The position numbers and the translations under genes were made by a program. A DNA stretch of 64,000 bases from Desertivirga arenae (GTDB lineage: Bacteria; Bacteroidota; Bacteroidia; Sphingobacteriales; Sphingobacteriaceae). This document shows positions 44,674-54,386 of this stretch, piece by piece. The notes under the pieces were generated by a model. It did not search any database and was not told where the DNA came from. It worked only from the letters and a program-made list of their open reading frames with translations. The DNA lies in contig NZ_JAFEWE010000009.1 in the NCBI RefSeq assembly GCF_017355785.1, positions 1 through 64,000 of the forward strand, in the 5' to 3' direction. Numbering within the stretch: the first letter of the stretch is position 1; each line of letters starts with the position of its first letter.

Positions 44674-44681
44674 TAAGTTTG
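44674..44681 (+). promoter_or_regulatory. -7 promoter element of pdxA
   Basis: TAAGTTTG fits TAnnTTTG and ends 30 bases before the pdxA ATG. Confidence 0.5.
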
Positions 44682-44711
44682 TGAAATTTTAATGCACAAC
44701 GTGCCTGATCT

Positions 44712-45767
44712 ATGAGCGATAAAATTAAAGTTGGAATTTCTATAGGTGATATTAATGGTATCGGACTTGAAGTGATCATCAAGACTTTATCGGATAATAA
44801 AATACTAGATTATTGTACTCCGATAGTTTACGGAAGCACTAAAGTTGCATCATTCTACCGGAAAGCACTATCCATAAATGATTTTAGTTTTAACGTAATT
44901 AATAATCCTTCACAGGCTAATCCAAAACGTGCTAATATTATTAATTGCTGGGAAGAGGATGTGCGAGTTGAACCGGGAGTGATAAATGAAACCGGAGGGA
45001 AATATGCATTTATTTCTTTAGAAAAAGCTGTAGATGACCTATTAGCCGGAAATATCGATGCCTTAGTAACTGCCCCTATTAACAAGCACAATATACAGAA
45101 CGAAAATTTCAATTTCCCGGGTCATACGGAATACATTCAACACAGAACTAACTCCAAAGACTCCCTGATGTTTCTTGTAGGTGAGGATATCAGAACAGGA
45201 GTGGTAACAGGACATATACCTGTGGGAGAAGTAGCCAACAATATTACCAAAGAAGCAATATTGTCTAAGCTTGAGTTGATGCGTGATAGTTTAAAAGGTG
45301 ATTTCTGGATCCAAAAACCGAAAATTGCAGTGCTTGGTCTTAATCCGCATGCTGGTGATAATGGCTTGATAGGTAAAGAAGAAAAGGAAATCATTATCCC
45401 GGCGATAGAAGAGGCGAAGGAAAAAGGTATTTATGCAGTCGGGCCATTCCCAGCGGATGGATTTTTTGCAAACGGTTCACATCTTAAGTTCGATGCCGTT
45501 CTTGCTATGTATCATGATCAGGGTTTAATTCCTTTCAAATATATTGCCTTTCATGATGGGGTTAATTTTACTGCAGGTTTACCTGTGGTAAGAACATCCC
45601 CTGACCACGGAACAGGTTATGACATTGCCGGACAGAATATAGCGTCTGAAAACTCTTTTCGTTCAGCATTATTTGAGGCGATCAACATTGTTAAAAGGAG
45701 GCGTGAAATGGGAGAATTAACCGCTAATCCTTTGAAGATTTCGAAGTTGTCTCGCGATCGCGATTAA
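44712..45767 (+). CDS. pdxA: 4-hydroxythreonine-4-phosphate dehydrogenase
   Basis: A 351-residue NAD-dependent dehydrogenase of the DXP-dependent vitamin B6 pathway, oxidising 4-phosphohydroxy-L-threonine. The N-terminal GISIGDINGIGLEVI, the metal-ligand region FPGHTEYI, AMYHDQGLIPFK and TSPDHGTGYD are diagnostic of PdxA. Cytosolic, normal length. It follows its own -7 element; the next gene has a separate promoter 91 bases downstream. Confidence 0.96.
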   Translation: MSDKIKVGISIGDINGIGLEVIIKTLSDNKILDYCTPIVYGSTKVASFYRKALSINDFSFNVINNPSQANPKRANIINCWEEDVRVEPGVINETGGKYAFISLEKAVDDLLAGNIDALVTAPINKHNIQNENFNFPGHTEYIQHRTNSKDSLMFLVGEDIRTGVVTGHIPVGEVANNITKEAILSKLELMRDSLKGDFWIQKPKIAVLGLNPHAGDNGLIGKEEKEIIIPAIEEAKEKGIYAVGPFPADGFFANGSHLKFDAVLAMYHDQGLIPFKYIAFHDGVNFTAGLPVVRTSPDHGTGYDIAGQNIASENSFRSALFEAINIVKRRREMGELTANPLKISKLSRDRD

Positions 45768-45857
45768 GCTAATGTTGGCGTTCAGGTTGCTGATTTAAGG
45801 GGAGTTTGGTTAAAAAAAACTCTTTTCAAAAAACTTCTCCTAATTGTAAAAAATGCC

Positions 45858-45865
45858 TAACTTTG
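45858..45865 (+). promoter_or_regulatory. -7 promoter element of the DUF177-rpmF-plsX-fabH operon
   Basis: TAACTTTG fits TAnnTTTG and ends 19 bases before the TTG start at 45885, so the leader should be only about 12-14 bases. Confidence 0.6.
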
Positions 45866-45884
45866 CAGGCTCAATTGCCGTGCT

Positions 45885-46427
45885 TTGAAATCGTTACAGG
45901 AATATATAATACCCTTTACGGGATTAAAGGAGGGGAAGCATCAGTTTAACTTTGATGTTGATAAACGTTTTTTTGATGAGTTCGAATACTCTTTAGTGAA
46001 AAACGGCGACTTGAAGGTAGACTTAGAGCTGGATAAGCAGGAGACTATGTTGATCCTGCAATTTGTAATTAAGGGGCATATATTTCTTAATTGTGATGTT
46101 TGTCTTTCTGACTTCCCTACTAATGTAGATATAAAGGAGAGACAGATAGTGAAATTCGGTGAGGATGATTCTGTTGAAGATGAGACCGAAGAGATCATAA
46201 TTCTGAGCAGAAACGAACACGAAGTGAATGTTTCTACTCTGATTTACGAATATATAAATTTAGCAGTGCCGTATTTTCATCGTTGTGAAGATCCCGGTAA
46301 TACTGAATGGTGTGATAAAGAGATGGTTGAAAAGTTGAAGAAGCTTTCAGGCAGCCAGGAAGAAGAAGAGCAAAATACGAGTGAAGATCCCCGGTGGGAT
46401 GCATTAAAGAACATAAAGAATAAATAA
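45885..46427 (+). CDS. DUF177/YceD family protein
   Basis: A 180-residue protein of the DUF177 (YceD) family, almost always encoded beside rpmF. Its E. coli and plant relatives are linked to 23S rRNA accumulation. The metal-binding-like cysteine pair NCDVCLSDF is at about 68-76, and CEDPGNTEWC near 131-140. The start is the TTG at 45885: MKSLQEYIIPFTGLKEGKH matches the family N-terminus, and no ATG or GTG is available in frame. First gene of the operon; rpmF begins 23 bases later. Confidence 0.9.
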   Translation: MKSLQEYIIPFTGLKEGKHQFNFDVDKRFFDEFEYSLVKNGDLKVDLELDKQETMLILQFVIKGHIFLNCDVCLSDFPTNVDIKERQIVKFGEDDSVEDETEEIIILSRNEHEVNVSTLIYEYINLAVPYFHRCEDPGNTEWCDKEMVEKLKKLSGSQEEEEQNTSEDPRWDALKNIKNK

Positions 46428-46450
46428 TTTAAAATTAGAATAACAGGAAC

Positions 46451-46645
46451 ATGGCACATCCAAAACGTAAACTGTCCAAGTCGAGAAGAGATAAAAGAAG
46501 AACTCACTATAAAGCTGAGGCGCCAGGCTTGTTTACCTGCAAAACTACAGGTGCTGTGCATTTAGGCCACCGTGCTTATAATGTTGACGGTAACCTATAC
46601 TATAAAGGTAAATTACTTATTGAAAGTACCTCTATAGCATCTTAA
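46451..46645 (+). CDS. rpmF: 50S ribosomal protein L32
   Basis: A 64-residue L32 of the large ribosomal subunit. N-terminus [18 protein letters not shown] is characteristic; [14 protein letters not shown] follows. Only one cysteine remains, so it is the zinc-independent type. It sits in the conserved order DUF177-rpmF-plsX-fabH, linking ribosome and membrane-lipid synthesis; plsX starts 16 bases later. Confidence 0.97.
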   Translation: MAHPKRKLSKSRRDKRRTHYKAEAPGLFTCKTTGAVHLGHRAYNVDGNLYYKGKLLIESTSIAS

Positions 46646-46661
46646 GGTAATTTTCTCCCGA

Positions 46662-47600
46662 ATGAAAATTGGCTTAGACATAATGGGCGGGGATTTTGCT
46701 CCCAAGGCAACGGTTTTGGGAGCAATTGAAGCCTATAAAGCTTTAGACCCAAGTCAGAAAATGGTTCTGATTGGCGATAAAGAGGCTGCTCTTCCTATTT
46801 TTGAAGAACAAAATTTTAATCCAGATCTTATAGAGTTTGTCCATACTACAGAGGTTGTAGGCATGGGTGAGCATCCAACAAAAGCTATTACGCAGAAGCC
46901 AAATTCTAGTATAAGCTTGGGTTTCCGTATGCTTAAGGAAAAGACAGTTGATTCTTTTGCTTCTGCGGGAAACACAGGTGCTATGCTTGTTGGTGCTATG
47001 TTCAGCGTAAAAACTATTCCTGGAGTAATTCGTCCTGCGATTTCATCCATTGTACCAAAGCTGAAAAGTGGCTATGGTATTATGCTTGATGTGGGTGCAA
47101 ATGCAGATTGTAAACCTGATACACTTCTTCAGTTCGGTATTTTAGGCAAATTGTTCGCTGAAAATATCATTGGAATTCCCAATCCTAAGGTTGGGTTGAT
47201 CAATATCGGAGAAGAGGAGGAAAAGGGCAATCTTCTTATGCTGGCTACGCATCCTCTGATGCGGGATGCTAACATGTTTAACTTCGTAGGAAATGTTGAA
47301 GGACGTGATTTGTTTAATGACAAGGCTGATGTAATTGTGTGTGACGGTTTCACCGGCAACGTAATGCTTAAGCTTGCAGAAACTTTTTATGTACTTACTC
47401 TAAAAAAAGGTTTTAAGGATGAGTTTTTCTCCAGGTTTAACTATGAGCAATATGGTGGCAGCCCAATTCTGGGTGTTAATGCCCCGGTAATAATTGGTCA
47501 TGGTATATCAACTCCTGAGGCAATAAAGAATATGGTTTTATTGTCGAGAAGTATGATACAAACTAAACTTGTGGAAAAGATCACATCAGCTTTTAAATAG
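46662..47600 (+). CDS. plsX: Phosphate acyltransferase PlsX
   Basis: A 312-residue PlsX, which makes acyl-phosphate from acyl-ACP for phospholipid synthesis. The start [21 protein letters not shown] and the motifs [14 protein letters not shown] and VCDGFTGNV are diagnostic. It acts at the cytosolic face of the membrane. fabH starts 13 bases after its stop. Confidence 0.96.
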   Translation: MKIGLDIMGGDFAPKATVLGAIEAYKALDPSQKMVLIGDKEAALPIFEEQNFNPDLIEFVHTTEVVGMGEHPTKAITQKPNSSISLGFRMLKEKTVDSFASAGNTGAMLVGAMFSVKTIPGVIRPAISSIVPKLKSGYGIMLDVGANADCKPDTLLQFGILGKLFAENIIGIPNPKVGLINIGEEEEKGNLLMLATHPLMRDANMFNFVGNVEGRDLFNDKADVIVCDGFTGNVMLKLAETFYVLTLKKGFKDEFFSRFNYEQYGGSPILGVNAPVIIGHGISTPEAIKNMVLLSRSMIQTKLVEKITSAFK

Positions 47601-47613
47601 TTCAAAACGGATT

Positions 47614-48609
47614 ATGCAAAAAATCTACGCTGCTATAACAGCGGTTCATGGTTACGTTCCAGACTACGTTCTTACTAACCAGGAATTGGAAACAATAGTA
47701 GATACCAGTGATGAGTGGATCACCTCCCGCACTGGTATTAAAGAAAGACGGATTTTGAAAGGCGAAGGCCTGGCAACTTCCGACATGGCTGTTCCGGCAG
47801 TTCAAGGCCTTCTTGAAAAAAGAGGCATCAGTGCAGAAGAAATCGATCTCATCATTTTCTGTACGTCTACTCCAGACATGATCTTCCCTGCCACCGCAAA
47901 CATTCTTGCCGATAAAATCGGGGCTAAAAATGCCTGGGGATATGATCTTCAAGCAGCTTGTTCAGGCTTCGTTTTTGGTCTTACAACTGGTGCTCAATTT
48001 ATTGAATCAGGTAAACATAAGAAGGTATTAGTAGTTGGTGGAGATAAAATGTCGTCCATTGTTAACTATGAAGACCGCGCTACTTGTATCATCTTTGGTG
48101 ATGGCTGCGGCTGTGCTTTACTTGAACCGGATGAGGAAGGCTTCGGACTGGTTGATTCTATCCTTAAAAGCGATGGCAATGGTAGGAATTACCTGCATTT
48201 AAAGGCAGGTGGTTCATTAAAACCAGCGTCTTATGCTACCATAGATAACCGTGAGCATTCTGTTTATCAGGAAGGGCAAGCAGTATTTAAGTTTGCCGTT
48301 ACCAATATGGCCGATGTTGCTGCCGAGGTAATGGAAAGAAATAATCTTACTGCTGACGATATTGCATGGTTAGTTCCGCATCAGGCAAATAAAAGAATTA
48401 TTGATGCTACGGCTAATCGTTGCGGAGTAAGTTCAGACAAGGTGATGATCAATATTCATCGTTTTGGAAATACCACTAATGGAACTATTCCATTATGCCT
48501 TTGGGAATGGGAAAGTAAGCTTAAGAAAGGAGACAACATTATTCTTGCTGCATTTGGTGGCGGATTTACATGGGGTGCTGCTTACTTGAAATGGGCTTAT
48601 AACTCATAA
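47614..48609 (+). CDS. fabH: Beta-ketoacyl-ACP synthase III
   Basis: A 331-residue KAS III that starts fatty-acid elongation by condensing acetyl-CoA (or branched acyl-CoA) with malonyl-ACP. I place the start at ATG 47614; the frame is open 15 codons upstream into plsX. The triad is Cys116 in QAACSGF, His256 in PHQANKR and Asn286 in FGNTTNG. Length is standard. Last gene of the rpmF cluster, followed by 104 bases before accB. Confidence 0.96.
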   Translation: MQKIYAAITAVHGYVPDYVLTNQELETIVDTSDEWITSRTGIKERRILKGEGLATSDMAVPAVQGLLEKRGISAEEIDLIIFCTSTPDMIFPATANILADKIGAKNAWGYDLQAACSGFVFGLTTGAQFIESGKHKKVLVVGGDKMSSIVNYEDRATCIIFGDGCGCALLEPDEEGFGLVDSILKSDGNGRNYLHLKAGGSLKPASYATIDNREHSVYQEGQAVFKFAVTNMADVAAEVMERNNLTADDIAWLVPHQANKRIIDATANRCGVSSDKVMINIHRFGNTTNGTIPLCLWEWESKLKKGDNIILAAFGGGFTWGAAYLKWAYNS

Positions 48610-48684
48610 TAGAGGTTTAGAATAAGCGGGGTAAAAGCGATTAATTCGCTTCTTAATAAACAAACAGAATTAAGTTTCTGAGAT

Positions 48685-48692
48685 TAAATTTG
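48685..48692 (+). promoter_or_regulatory. -7 promoter element of accB
   Basis: TAAATTTG fits TAnnTTTG and ends 21 bases before the accB ATG, suggesting a separate promoter for accB-accC. Confidence 0.5.
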
Positions 48693-48713
48693 TAAAAAGC
48701 TTAACCAACAACT

Positions 48714-49202
48714 ATGGACATAAAACAGATTCAGGAACTTATCCGATTTGTTTCCAAATCAGGGGTAAATGAAGTTTCTATCGAAGAGAAAGAGTTCAAA
48801 ATAACCATAAAGACTAATCAGGCTCCCACAGTTGTAGCTGCAGCTATTCCGGCTGCTCCTGCGTTGCCAGCACCTGCACAACCACTTCCTGTGGCTGCAC
48901 AACCTGCTGCTCCAGCTGCACCTCAAGCTCCTGCTGCTGCGCCGGTGGCAGAACAATCGAACTATATTACGATTAAGTCGCCAATGATTGGTACTTTCTA
49001 TCGTTCTTCTAGTCCGGATAAACCGTCCTTTGCAGAAGTAGGTGATGAAATCAAGTCTGGCCAGGTGATCTGTATCATCGAGGCAATGAAACTTTTCAAT
49101 GAAATAGAATCTGAAGTTTCAGGACGTATTGTGAAAGTTCTTGTTGAAAATGCAAGTCCTGTAGAATACGATCAACCATTATTCCTGGTAGAACCAGCAT
49201 AA
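48714..49202 (+). CDS. accB: Biotin carboxyl carrier protein of acetyl-CoA carboxylase
   Basis: A 162-residue BCCP. Residues 1-37 form the conserved N-terminal region, a flexible Ala/Pro-rich linker spans about 38-80, and the biotinyl domain has the modified Lys126 in EAMKLFNE. It carries CO2 between AccC and the carboxyltransferase in malonyl-CoA synthesis. accC follows after an 83-base gap with an internal hairpin. Confidence 0.97.
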   Translation: MDIKQIQELIRFVSKSGVNEVSIEEKEFKITIKTNQAPTVVAAAIPAAPALPAPAQPLPVAAQPAAPAAPQAPAAAPVAEQSNYITIKSPMIGTFYRSSSPDKPSFAEVGDEIKSGQVICIIEAMKLFNEIESEVSGRIVKVLVENASPVEYDQPLFLVEPA

Positions 49203-49219
49203 ATTAAAATCATTTGGTG

Positions 49220-49277
49220 TGCAAATATGTAGATGATCCAAATTGTCTTCGTATTTGCACATTTTCTTGTTTGCACA
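49220..49277 (+). promoter_or_regulatory. Hairpin and repeated TTTGCAC element between accB and accC
   Basis: GTGCAAATA (49220-49228) pairs with TATTTGCAC (49253-49261), and TTTGCACATTT occurs twice (49255-49265 and 49271-49281). The second copy could compete for the left arm. It may control accC expression or act as a partial terminator. Confidence 0.45.
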
Positions 49278-49285
49278 TTTAAATT

Positions 49286-50632
49286 ATGTTTAAGAAAATA
49301 CTGATTGCAAATCGTGGAGAGATTGCATTAAGGATAATCCGTACCTGTAAGGAAATGGGGATTAAGACCGTTGCTGTATATTCCACTGCTGACAGAGAAA
49401 GTTTGCATGTGAGATTTGCTGATGAAGCGGTTTGTATAGGCCCACCTGCAAGTAAAGATTCATACTTAAATATTCCCAATATTATTTCGGCTGCAGAAGT
49501 TACTAATGCAGATGCGATCCATCCGGGCTATGGCTTCCTTTCAGAGAACGCTAAGTTTTCTGCTATCTGCCGTGATTACGGAATTAAATTTATCGGAGCC
49601 ACTCCTGAGCAGATCAACGATATGGGCGATAAAGCTTCGGCGAAGGAAACGATGAAGAACGCAGGTGTTCCAACTATTCCAGGATCTGACGGATTATTGA
49701 ACGATGTGAAAGAAGGCATTGTTGTAGCAAATCAAATTGGCTATCCAGTGATCCTTAAGGCTACAGCCGGTGGCGGTGGCCGGGGAATGCGTATTGTCTG
49801 GAAAGACGAGGAGTTCGAACCTGCCTGGGATTCTGCGCGCCAGGAAGCTGGAGCTGCTTTCGGAAACGATGGTATCTATCTGGAGAAATTTGTTGAAGAT
49901 CCAAGACACATTGAAATCCAGGTTATAGGAGACCAATACGGAACTGTGTCTCACTTATCTGAGCGTGACTGTTCCATCCAGCGTCGTCACCAAAAACTTG
50001 TTGAAGAATCACCTTCGCCATTCATGACCGAAGCGCTTCGTGAAAAAATGGGTGAGGCTGCAGTAAAAGGCGCGAAGGCAGTAAATTATGAGGGAGCCGG
50101 TACCATTGAATTCCTTGTAGACAAGCACCGTAATTTCTATTTCATGGAAATGAACACTCGTATACAGGTGGAACATCCGGTAACCGAGGAAGTAATTAAT
50201 TACGATCTGATTAAAGAGCAAATCCGCGTTGCGGCAGGAGTTCCGATCTCAGGAAAAAACTACGCTCCGGCTAAACATGCTATTGAGTGTCGTATAAATG
50301 CTGAGGATCCATTTAATGGTTTCCGTCCTTCTCCAGGAAAAATCACACATTTCCATTCTCCAGGAGGTCATGGAGTAAGGGTTGACACACACGTATATGC
50401 TGGATATCAAATTCCTCCGAATTACGACTCAATGATTGCGAAGCTGATCTGTACTGGTCAGACGCGCGAAGAGGCAATATCCACAATGGAAAGAGCCCTT
50501 AGCGAATTTGTGATCGAGGGCATCAAGACTACTATTCCATTCCATATAAAACTGATGAAGGATCCGAATTTCAGAGCAGGAAACTTTACAACTAAGTTTA
50601 TGGAGAGTTTCGATCTCAATTCAGCGATCTAA
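49286..50632 (+). CDS. accC: Biotin carboxylase subunit of acetyl-CoA carboxylase
   Basis: A 448-residue ATP-grasp biotin carboxylase that carboxylates the biotin on AccB with bicarbonate and ATP. N-terminal [24 protein letters not shown], the glycine loop [26 protein letters not shown] and [14 protein letters not shown] are diagnostic. Length and motif order are normal. A terminator follows before tatC, so this is the end of the accB-accC unit. Confidence 0.97.
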   Translation: MFKKILIANRGEIALRIIRTCKEMGIKTVAVYSTADRESLHVRFADEAVCIGPPASKDSYLNIPNIISAAEVTNADAIHPGYGFLSENAKFSAICRDYGIKFIGATPEQINDMGDKASAKETMKNAGVPTIPGSDGLLNDVKEGIVVANQIGYPVILKATAGGGGRGMRIVWKDEEFEPAWDSARQEAGAAFGNDGIYLEKFVEDPRHIEIQVIGDQYGTVSHLSERDCSIQRRHQKLVEESPSPFMTEALREKMGEAAVKGAKAVNYEGAGTIEFLVDKHRNFYFMEMNTRIQVEHPVTEEVINYDLIKEQIRVAAGVPISGKNYAPAKHAIECRINAEDPFNGFRPSPGKITHFHSPGGHGVRVDTHVYAGYQIPPNYDSMIAKLICTGQTREEAISTMERALSEFVIEGIKTTIPFHIKLMKDPNFRAGNFTTKFMESFDLNSAI

Positions 50633-50650
50633 ACGTAAAGAATAATCGTA

Positions 50651-50689
50651 AATACCATTCTAAGAATATAGAATGGTATTTTTGTTTTT
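50651..50689 (+). terminator. Intrinsic terminator after accC
   Basis: AATACCATTCTA (50651-50662) and TAGAATGGTATT (50669-50680), perfect 12 bp, 6-nt loop, then TTTGTTTTT. It lies 7 bases before tatC, so tatC needs another promoter or read-through. Confidence 0.88.
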
Positions 50690-50695
50690 ATTAAA

Positions 50696-51577
50696 ATGAG
50701 CGATAAAAGACCTACAGATATAGTAAAGGCTATAAAGCAAAAAGGACAGAGCCTGGAAGCGGAAATGTCCTTTTTCGATCATTTGGAAGAGTTAAGGTGG
50801 CATTTGATCCGTGCCGCTATCGGAATAGTGGTTTTTACAGTTCTTGCCTTTGTATATTACGATTGGATTTTCGATACTGTTATCATGGGTCCCAAAAAGC
50901 CGTCTTTTTGGACCTATCGGATGATGTGTGAGCTTACTGAACGATTCCATCTCGGTGCTGACTTCTGCATTAAAAGCCTTCCCTTCAAAATAATTAATAC
51001 CGAGTTAGCCGGACAGTTTACACTGCAGCTTAATTCGTCTTTGCTGATAGGGCTGGTCTTTGGTTTTCCATACTTGCTTTTTGAAATCTGGAAGTTTGTA
51101 AAACCCGGACTTACTGATTTAGAAAGCAGATCAGCAAGTGGTTTTGTCTTTTACTCTACTCTTTTATTCGCTATAGGAATTATGTTTGGCTATTACGTGA
51201 TAGCTCCTTTATCCGTGAATTTCCTTGCAAATTATCGTATTAGTCCCGAGATAGATAATACAATTACCATTGATTCCTATTTGTCATCTGTTGCAACCTT
51301 AACCATCGGAGCAGGCATAACCTTCGAACTTCCTATCATCATATTTATATTATCGAAGCTTGGAATAATGACGCCTGCTTTTATGCGTTCTTCAAGAAGG
51401 TACGCAACAGTTCTAATTTTAATAATAGCGGCTATCGTAACACCGACTCCTGATATGTTAACCATGCTTACGGTTAGCTTTCCTTTATTTCTGCTTTATG
51501 AAATAAGTATACTCGTTTCTGCAAGGGTAGAACGTAAACGCCAAAAAGCAGAACTGGATTTTTATAAACGAACTTAA
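50696..51577 (+). CDS. tatC: Sec-independent protein translocase TatC
   Basis: A 293-residue integral membrane protein that recognises twin-arginine signal peptides. The conserved FFDHLEELRWHLIRA at the N-terminus and FGFPYLLFEIWKFVKPGL are family hallmarks, and six membrane segments are visible. Relevant to the twin-arginine-like signal on the propeller protein at 18631. rpiB starts 26 bases later, so they are probably co-transcribed. Confidence 0.95.
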   Translation: MSDKRPTDIVKAIKQKGQSLEAEMSFFDHLEELRWHLIRAAIGIVVFTVLAFVYYDWIFDTVIMGPKKPSFWTYRMMCELTERFHLGADFCIKSLPFKIINTELAGQFTLQLNSSLLIGLVFGFPYLLFEIWKFVKPGLTDLESRSASGFVFYSTLLFAIGIMFGYYVIAPLSVNFLANYRISPEIDNTITIDSYLSSVATLTIGAGITFELPIIIFILSKLGIMTPAFMRSSRRYATVLILIIAAIVTPTPDMLTMLTVSFPLFLLYEISILVSARVERKRQKAELDFYKRT

Positions 51578-51603
51578 TACAACAATACAATAGAATATTT
51601 ATA

Positions 51604-52041
51604 ATGGCTACTAAAAACGTCTCAATTGCAATTGGATCTGATCATGCTGGCTTCGACTATAAAGAAATGTTGAAGGAGTACCTTAAAGACTATGACTTAA
51701 AAGACTTTGGTACTTATAGTGCAGCATCTGCGGATTATCCGGATTTTGCTCATCCTGTGGCTTCAGCGGTTGAAAATGGAGAATTTACATTAGGAATACT
51801 GGTATGTGGCAGTGCTAATGGTGTTGCTATCACTGCGAATAAGCACCAGGGGATACGTGCAGCGATAAGCTGGACAGAGGAGATTGCGGAACTTGCCCGT
51901 CAGCATAACAACGCTAATGTATTATGTATCCCTGCGCGTTTTGTTTCGACAGATGCAGCGAAATCAATTACACAGAAATTTATAGATACGGAGTTTGAGG
52001 GGGGAAGGCATGCTACACGGGTTGGAAAGATATCTTGTTAA
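51604..52041 (+). CDS. rpiB: Ribose-5-phosphate isomerase B
   Basis: A 145-residue RpiB/LacAB-family isomerase, converting ribose-5-phosphate and ribulose-5-phosphate in the pentose-phosphate pathway. SDHAGF at 12-17, the catalytic Cys68 in LVCGSANG, GIRAAISW and ARQHNNANVL are all present. Normal length. The M28 peptidase gene starts 4 bases after its stop. Confidence 0.95.
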   Translation: MATKNVSIAIGSDHAGFDYKEMLKEYLKDYDLKDFGTYSAASADYPDFAHPVASAVENGEFTLGILVCGSANGVAITANKHQGIRAAISWTEEIAELARQHNNANVLCIPARFVSTDAAKSITQKFIDTEFEGGRHATRVGKISC

Positions 52042-52045
52042 AAAT

Positions 52046-53623
52046 ATGTTGAAGAAGAGTATAGCTGCCTCTATCCTAATTTCGGCGCTGGCATCAAATA
52101 GTTATGCTCAGGTAGATCCTGTTGCTGTTAAATACAGCAGTTATATTGATACTATTTCGGCCCGAAAGCATTTGTCGATCCTTGCATCGGATGAGTTTGA
52201 AGGAAGAGAGACAGGAAAACCAGGAGCCGCTAAAGCTGCCAATTATCTGGCAGAAGAGTTTAAAAGACTAGGACTTGCAGCTCCGGTGAATGGCAGTTAT
52301 TTTCAAAAGGTAGGACTTGAAGAAAAGGCCTTAAAATTCAAGAGCTTTACAGTTAATGGAAAGCCTTTGGTTTACCTTCAGGACTTCTATGCCAGGTCTG
52401 TGGCTAAACCGGTTAGTATTAATACCTCTGAAATTGTTTTTGTGGGTTATGGTATAAGTGATGCAAAGTATGATGACTTGAAGGGACTTGACATTAAGGG
52501 AAAGGTGGTGATGGTGATCAACTATGGAGAACCGTCCAAAAATGGAACCTTCACCATCACTGGCACGAAAGAAAACTCTGAATGGTCTAAGAATATAAAT
52601 AAGCGATTCGATTTACTGAGATCTAAGCAACCGGCTTTGATCCTTGCTGTTAATGAGCGCCTTGCTGCGTATCTTCAAACTAACAAAGGTCATGTGGGGG
52701 AATCAGTACTTGGGCTGAAGAAAGAACAGGCAACCGCTCCGGCGGCAACACCTATCATTCAAATTACAAATGCAGCTGCCGATCAATTCCTAAAGCCTAC
52801 GGGGAAGACATTTGCAGCTATTCAAAAGCAAATTGACACTTCCGGAAAGCCTGCATCACGAGTAATTAAGGTAAGGTTTAATACTATGTTTGGTTCGCAG
52901 TCTAAGGATGTAGAGGCTGTGAATGTAATGGGCTATTTGGAAGGTTCAGATCTTAAGGATGAGGTTCTGGTTCTGTCTGCTCATTATGATCACGTGGGTT
53001 TAAATCCTGCGGGCCCGGATAAGGTATTTAATGGAGCTGATGATGACGGATCTGGAACCACTGGGGTCCTTGAACTAGCTGAAGCTTTTACCCAAGCCAA
53101 GAAAGAAGGAAAGGGGCCTCGCCGAAGCATTCTATTTCTTCTGGTAGTTGGCGAGGAGAAAGGGTTGTTAGGTTCAGAATGGTATTCTGACCATCCTGTT
53201 TTTCCTCTAAAGAATACTATTACAGATTTAAATATAGACATGATCGGCCGGGTAGATCCTTTACACAAAGCCGATCCTAATTACTGCTATTTAATAGGTT
53301 CAGATAAGTTAAGTACTGATCTTCATAAGATCAGTGAGAATGCAAATTCAACTTACACAAATTTGAAGATCGATTATAAGTATAACGATCCTAATGATCC
53401 GGAAAGAATTTATTACCGCTCAGATCATTACAATTTTGCAAAGCATGGGATCCCGATCATATTTTACTTTAATGGAGTTCATGAAGACTATCATCAGGTA
53501 GGGGACGAGGTATCAAAGATTGATTTTCCGATGTTAGTTAAACGGGCAAGCTTAGTTTATTATACGGCGTGGAACCTGGTTCAGCGAGCTAAGGCTCCGG
53601 TAGTGGATGTACATAAAGATTAA
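52046..53623 (+). CDS. Secreted M28 family zinc metallopeptidase
   Basis: A 525-residue exported aminopeptidase. I place the start at ATG 52046, which gives the signal peptide MLKKSIAASILISALASNSYA; the frame extends upstream into rpiB. A PA-like insert precedes the catalytic domain, with ligands His in SAHYDHVG (about 313), Asp in GADDDGSG (about 331), the catalytic Glu in VGEEKGLLGSE, Asp in DMIGR, and His in DYHQVGD near the C-terminus. It probably trims peptides in the periplasm. A strong bidirectional terminator follows. Confidence 0.9.
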   Translation: MLKKSIAASILISALASNSYAQVDPVAVKYSSYIDTISARKHLSILASDEFEGRETGKPGAAKAANYLAEEFKRLGLAAPVNGSYFQKVGLEEKALKFKSFTVNGKPLVYLQDFYARSVAKPVSINTSEIVFVGYGISDAKYDDLKGLDIKGKVVMVINYGEPSKNGTFTITGTKENSEWSKNINKRFDLLRSKQPALILAVNERLAAYLQTNKGHVGESVLGLKKEQATAPAATPIIQITNAAADQFLKPTGKTFAAIQKQIDTSGKPASRVIKVRFNTMFGSQSKDVEAVNVMGYLEGSDLKDEVLVLSAHYDHVGLNPAGPDKVFNGADDDGSGTTGVLELAEAFTQAKKEGKGPRRSILFLLVVGEEKGLLGSEWYSDHPVFPLKNTITDLNIDMIGRVDPLHKADPNYCYLIGSDKLSTDLHKISENANSTYTNLKIDYKYNDPNDPERIYYRSDHYNFAKHGIPIIFYFNGVHEDYHQVGDEVSKIDFPMLVKRASLVYYTAWNLVQRAKAPVVDVHKD

Positions 53624-53664
53624 AACGAAAAGGTCGGAAACAATTGCTTCCGACCTTTTCGTTT
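53623..53664. terminator. Bidirectional terminator
   Basis: A perfect 17-bp stem: AAACGAAAAGGTCGGAA (53623-53639) with TTCCGACCTTTTCGTTT (53648-53664), 8-nt loop. It separates the M28 gene (plus) from the barrel protein (minus). Confidence 0.93.
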
Positions 53665-53674
53665 GGTGCATTTA

Positions 53675-54154
53675 TTAAAATGTAATGCGCACGGATAGTC
53701 CCAGTCCATTTCCATTGAAATCTGGTGAGGGGGAGAGTTCAAGAGATGGTTTCCAGTCGAGCGATAAGTTGATTGGTGCCGTATCAAATTTGTAGTCTAA
53801 TCCAATCACACCGTCGGCACTTAAATATAACTGATTCTCGTCTTTAATTTTATTACGGTAGTTACCTATAGATCCGCCACCGCCATAATACCATCTTATT
53901 CCCGGAACCTCATCAAATCCAAGCGGAAGATGCTTTTCGTAAAGCCCTGTCAAACGGATTAGGGAATACTTATTCCGGCTTTTCAAGTCAAGAATAATAT
54001 CTAAGGCCTTATCTGAATCCAGGAAGGTTTTGAAGGTTACGCCCGACGCGTCGCCAAGTCGCACTCCCAAGGCGTTTTGATACTGGGCTTTAGAAGATTT
54101 AGCTGTTAACAGGAGGATACCTGTAAAAAAGAAAAATAGAATACATTTTTTCAT
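53675..54154 (-). CDS. Small outer-membrane protein, hypothetical
   Basis: A 159-residue exported protein. Start placed at ATG 54154, giving the signal peptide MKKCILFFFFTGILLLTAKSSKA; the frame is open 30 codons further without a signal. The mature part has alternating strand patterns and ends GLGLSVRITF, a C-terminal aromatic of barrel proteins. The region GVRLGDASGVTFKTFL is typical of small Bacteroidota outer-membrane proteins. Function unknown. Confidence 0.72.
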   Translation of the reverse strand: MKKCILFFFFTGILLLTAKSSKAQYQNALGVRLGDASGVTFKTFLDSDKALDIILDLKSRNKYSLIRLTGLYEKHLPLGFDEVPGIRWYYGGGGSIGNYRNKIKDENQLYLSADGVIGLDYKFDTAPINLSLDWKPSLELSPSPDFNGNGLGLSVRITF

Positions 54155-54362
54155 AACCTCATCAGAATTTGATAGAATACAGTGCGAAGGTAAAATAGTT
54201 TTTAGAAAAAGAGTGCTTTCTATAACGGCTGAGGGGACAGGCATCGGGTATTATATTTTATTATTCAGGAATAAGGTTTGAAGATTTAGGTCGTTAAGAC
54301 TTAGTCAATGAGCTTGACTGAAATAACATAGATGAGTTGAAAGTACACGTGGAAATTTTATG

Positions 54363-54370
54363 TAAGTTTG
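54363..54370 (+). promoter_or_regulatory. -7 promoter element of the FKBP lipoprotein genes
   Basis: TAAGTTTG fits TAnnTTTG and ends 16 bases before the ATG at 54387. A TTG at 54337-54339 lies 23 bases upstream. Confidence 0.5.
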
Positions 54371-54386
54371 CGCATTGAGAAATCAG

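Larger units (their letters stand above)
44238..44711. other. Non-coding region with tandem and inverted repeats
   Basis: 474 bases between the divergent rsmA and pdxA genes. It holds a short palindrome CGGAATTCCG around 44338-44347, an 8-bp inverted repeat at 44364-44391, and five tandem 11-bp repeats at 44446-44500. No gene is credible. The centre differs in texture from its neighbours and may be inserted or decaying repetitive DNA. Confidence 0.6.

Noticed and set aside
44576-44782. Minus-strand 68-codon frame overlapping the pdxA start
   Set aside because: Covers the pdxA promoter and N-terminus antisense, with no family features.
47602-47952. 116-codon minus-strand frame in fabH
   Set aside because: Antisense to the highly conserved N-terminal half of fabH.
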